This document shows positions 62,147 through 64,000 of a stretch of 64,000 nucleotides of DNA, piece by piece. Source of the DNA: an uncultured Christensenella sp. (GTDB lineage Bacteria > Bacillota > Clostridia > Christensenellales > Borkfalkiaceae); NCBI GenBank assembly GCA_910578565.1, contig CAJTQF010000004.1, positions 97,670-161,669 on the forward strand. The letters run 5' to 3'. The stretch's first letter is position 1, and each line of letters begins with the position of its first letter. Under the pieces are notes generated by a model. That model had not been told where the DNA came from. It ran no database searches and worked only from the letters and a program-made list of their open reading frames with translations. The translations under genes were made by a program, and so were the position numbers.

Positions 62147-63775
62147 ATGGCTAAACAGATTAAATACGGCGACGAAGCAAGAAAAAAACTTGAAACCGGC
62201 GTAAACGTAATTGCCGATACCGTTAAAATCACTCTCGGACCCAAGGGCAGAAATGTTGTTCTCGACAAAAAATTCGGCGCGCCGCTCATCACAAACGACG
62301 GCGTTACGATTGCCAAAGAAATAGAACTTGAAGACCCTTTTGAGAATATGGGCGCACAGCTTGTAAAAGAAGTTTCCACAAAAACCAACGACGTTGCGGG
62401 CGACGGCACCACTACCGCCGTTGTTCTCGCACAGGCTATCGTGAAAGAAGGACTTAAAAATCTTGCAGCAGGCGCAAACCCTGTTATTTTGAAAAAAGGT
62501 ATTGCTTCTGCAGTGGATACGGCTGTTGCAAAAATCAAATCCATTTCAAAACCCGTTGAAAACAAACTCGGAATCCAGCAAGTCGCCTCCATCTCTGCCG
62601 GAGATGAAAAAATAGGCGAATTGATTGCAGGCGCAATGGAAATTGTCGGAAAAGACGGCGTTATCACCGTTGAAGAAGGCAAAACTATGGCTACCGAACT
62701 TACTACGGTTGAAGGTATGCAATTTGACAGGGGATACGCTTCCGCCTACATGGTAACTGATACAGAAAAAATGGAGGCCGTTCTGGACAATCCTTATATT
62801 CTGATTACGGATAAAAAAGTTTCGTCCTTGCAGGAAATTCTTCCCGTAATCGAGCCCATAGCGCAACAGGGCGCAAGACTTCTTATAATTGCAGAAGACG
62901 TTGAAGGTGACGCGCTCGCCGCGCTTATCGTCAACAAATTGAAGGGCGTACTTAACTGTGTTGCGGTAAAAGCGCCCGGCTTCGGCGACAGAAGAAAAGC
63001 AATGCTTGAAGATATTGCAATTTTAACTGGCGGCACCGTAATTTCAAGCGATTTGGGCTATGAATTTAAAGACGTTACAACCGATATGCTCGGCAGAGCT
63101 TCACAGATAAAAGTAGATAAAGACAACACTACCATTATCAACGGCGCTGGCGCGGCAAAAGATATTAAAGCACGCGTAAATTCTTTAAAAGCACAGATAG
63201 CCGAAACCACTTCGGACTACGATAAAGAAAAATTGCAAGAACGTCTTGCAAAACTTGCCGGCGGCGTTGCAGTAATTAACGTCGGCGCGGCAACCGAAGT
63301 TGAAATGAAAGAAAAGAAACTGCGTATAGAAGACGCGCTTGCCGCAACCCGCGCAGCAGTTGAAGAAGGTATTGTCCCCGGCGGCGGCGTTGCCCTTCTC
63401 TCCACTATTCCCGAACTCAGAAATTTGGTCGACACACTTGAAGGCGACGAAAAGACCGGCGCAACGATAGTTATGAAAGCTATTGAAGAACCCGTTCGCC
63501 AGATTGCCAAAAACGCGGGATTTGACGGCTCTGTTATAGTAAACAATATATTCGGTGCAAAAAAAGCCAACTACGGTTTTGACGCGCTTAAAAATGAATA
63601 TACCGATATGGTTAAAAGCGGAATTATCGACCCCACAAAGGTTTCGCGTTCGGTATTGCAAAACGCAGCTTCGGTTGCAGCAACGCTGCTGACCACCGAA
63701 AGTATTGTAACGGATATCCCCACGCCGCCCGCACCTGCTCCTATGGGCAATCCCGATATGGGCGGAATGTATTAA
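62147..63775 (+). CDS. groL: Chaperonin GroEL
   Basis: The protein has 542 residues and is the ATP-driven folding chamber. KITLGPKGRNVVLDKKFGAP, the ATPase segment AGDGTTTAVVLAQAI and EEGIVPGGGVALL are clear, and it ends in the usual GGM-rich tail (GGMY). Codon use is rich in C-ending codons, unlike most neighbours, as expected for a highly expressed gene (or one on the lagging strand). AAGGAG precedes the start. An IS30-type element begins just after it. Confidence 0.97.
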   Translation: MAKQIKYGDEARKKLETGVNVIADTVKITLGPKGRNVVLDKKFGAPLITNDGVTIAKEIELEDPFENMGAQLVKEVSTKTNDVAGDGTTTAVVLAQAIVKEGLKNLAAGANPVILKKGIASAVDTAVAKIKSISKPVENKLGIQQVASISAGDEKIGELIAGAMEIVGKDGVITVEEGKTMATELTTVEGMQFDRGYASAYMVTDTEKMEAVLDNPYILITDKKVSSLQEILPVIEPIAQQGARLLIIAEDVEGDALAALIVNKLKGVLNCVAVKAPGFGDRRKAMLEDIAILTGGTVISSDLGYEFKDVTTDMLGRASQIKVDKDNTTIINGAGAAKDIKARVNSLKAQIAETTSDYDKEKLQERLAKLAGGVAVINVGAATEVEMKEKKLRIEDALAATRAAVEEGIVPGGGVALLSTIPELRNLVDTLEGDEKTGATIVMKAIEEPVRQIAKNAGFDGSVIVNNIFGAKKANYGFDALKNEYTDMVKSGIIDPTKVSRSVLQNAASVAATLLTTESIVTDIPTPPAPAPMGNPDMGGMY

Positions 63776-63789
63776 TCAAATACAACTAA

Positions 63790-63813
63790 GTGAATTGTCA
63801 AACTAAGTGCAAC
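63790..63813. repeat. Probable end (inverted repeat) of the IS30-type element
   Basis: GTGAATTGTCAAACTAAGTG and the following CAAC lie between the groEL stop and the transposase stop, where the terminal repeat should be. AACTAAGTG occurs twice here (63784 and 63801). The other end is outside the window, so the repeat cannot be confirmed. Confidence 0.45.
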
Positions 63814-63839
63814 ACATAGATAAGAAAAAGTTAAATAAA

Positions 63840-64000
63840 TCAACGGGTTTTTTTAAAGTCCAAAACCTTTTTCGGTCTGGCGTTAATTAACGCCAGATTT
63901 TTTTCGAGCGTTTTTTCAGAAACACGAGATAAATCTCTGCCTTTGGGATAGAATTCACGGAGTAATCCGTTTAGATTCTCATTCGTTCCTTTTTGCCAAG
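63840..64000 (-). CDS. IS30-family transposase, C-terminal end only
   Basis: The last ~53 residues are visible and the rest lies beyond the window. The sequence WQKGTNENLNGLLREFYPKG, followed by a KxL..NARPKK segment, is the characteristic C-terminus of the IS30 DDE transposase, including the final catalytic Glu in GTNENLNG. The stop (TGA) is at 63842-63840. The element lies 3' of groEL, pointing towards it, so the groESL genes are not interrupted. Confidence 0.85.
   Translation of the reverse strand, partial: WQKGTNENLNGLLREFYPKGRDLSRVSEKTLEKNLALINARPKKVLDFKKTR
63876..63904 (+). terminator. Terminator on the + strand inside the transposase gene
   Basis: TCTGGCGTT / AACGCCAGA with an AATT loop is followed by TTTTTTT on the + strand. 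It lies within the transposase coding end on the other strand. It would stop transcription coming from groESL into the element. Confidence 0.7.

Overview
The window looks like a chromosomal segment of a low-GC, Gram-positive, anaerobic Clostridia-type bacterium, probably from a gut community. The grounds are AT-rich DNA, purine-rich ribosome binding sites, sporulation-associated genes (GerW-like, SpoIIM-like, two D-Ala-D-Ala carboxypeptidases), the clostridial five-gene glycogen operon with GlgD, an IspH-S1 fusion, and a sodium-pump decarboxylase cluster. TGA is used as a stop, so the code is standard. No species can be named from the sequence alone.

Region 1 (1-18.8 kb) is an accessory cell-surface locus. 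It holds the 3' end of an ECF sigma factor gene, a secreted papain/C39-like cysteine peptidase homologue and a one-pass membrane protein that looks like the anti-sigma factor. A five-gene operon follows, encoding giant exported repeat proteins (2026, 1331 and 1479 aa) and two small membrane proteins. Two nearly identical promoter-like sequences lie upstream of the peptidase gene and of the first giant gene. They suggest that the sigma factor drives its own module and the surface operon. This is the best candidate here for an undescribed system.

Region 2 (18.8-24.9 kb) is a mobile-element module: a sigma-like gene, a small HTH gene, two short unknown genes and two translationally coupled large serine recombinases. 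Strong hairpins lie on both sides, each followed by the same 9-bp sequence. The non-coding stretch to its right holds a possible structured RNA and a 25-bp imperfect repeat.

Region 3 (24.9-33.5 kb, all +) is a housekeeping and sporulation run: SpoIIM-like, DacF, lysA, an M50 protease, scpA-scpB, a DUF2953-like gene, gerW, a second carboxypeptidase, an RsuA/RluB synthase and a GyrI-like domain protein.

Region 4 (33.6-61.7 kb, almost all -) holds lexA with its own operator, a XerS-like recombinase with a dif-like inverted repeat just upstream, glgBCDAP, htpG, the cluster [FAD oxidoreductase, AroH-Cmk fusion, plsC, ispH-S1], an Oad-type decarboxylase operon, a TVP38 protein, proC-rnhA, tRNA-Trp and the dCMP deaminase-cyclophilin-purB operon. 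The change from + to - transcription near 33.6 kb, next to the dif-like site, would fit a replication terminus.

Region 5 (61.8-64 kb) is groESL without a visible CIRCE operator, followed by the 3' end of an IS30-family transposase gene cut by the window edge. Promoters, terminators and structures were found by eye, and none has been tested.
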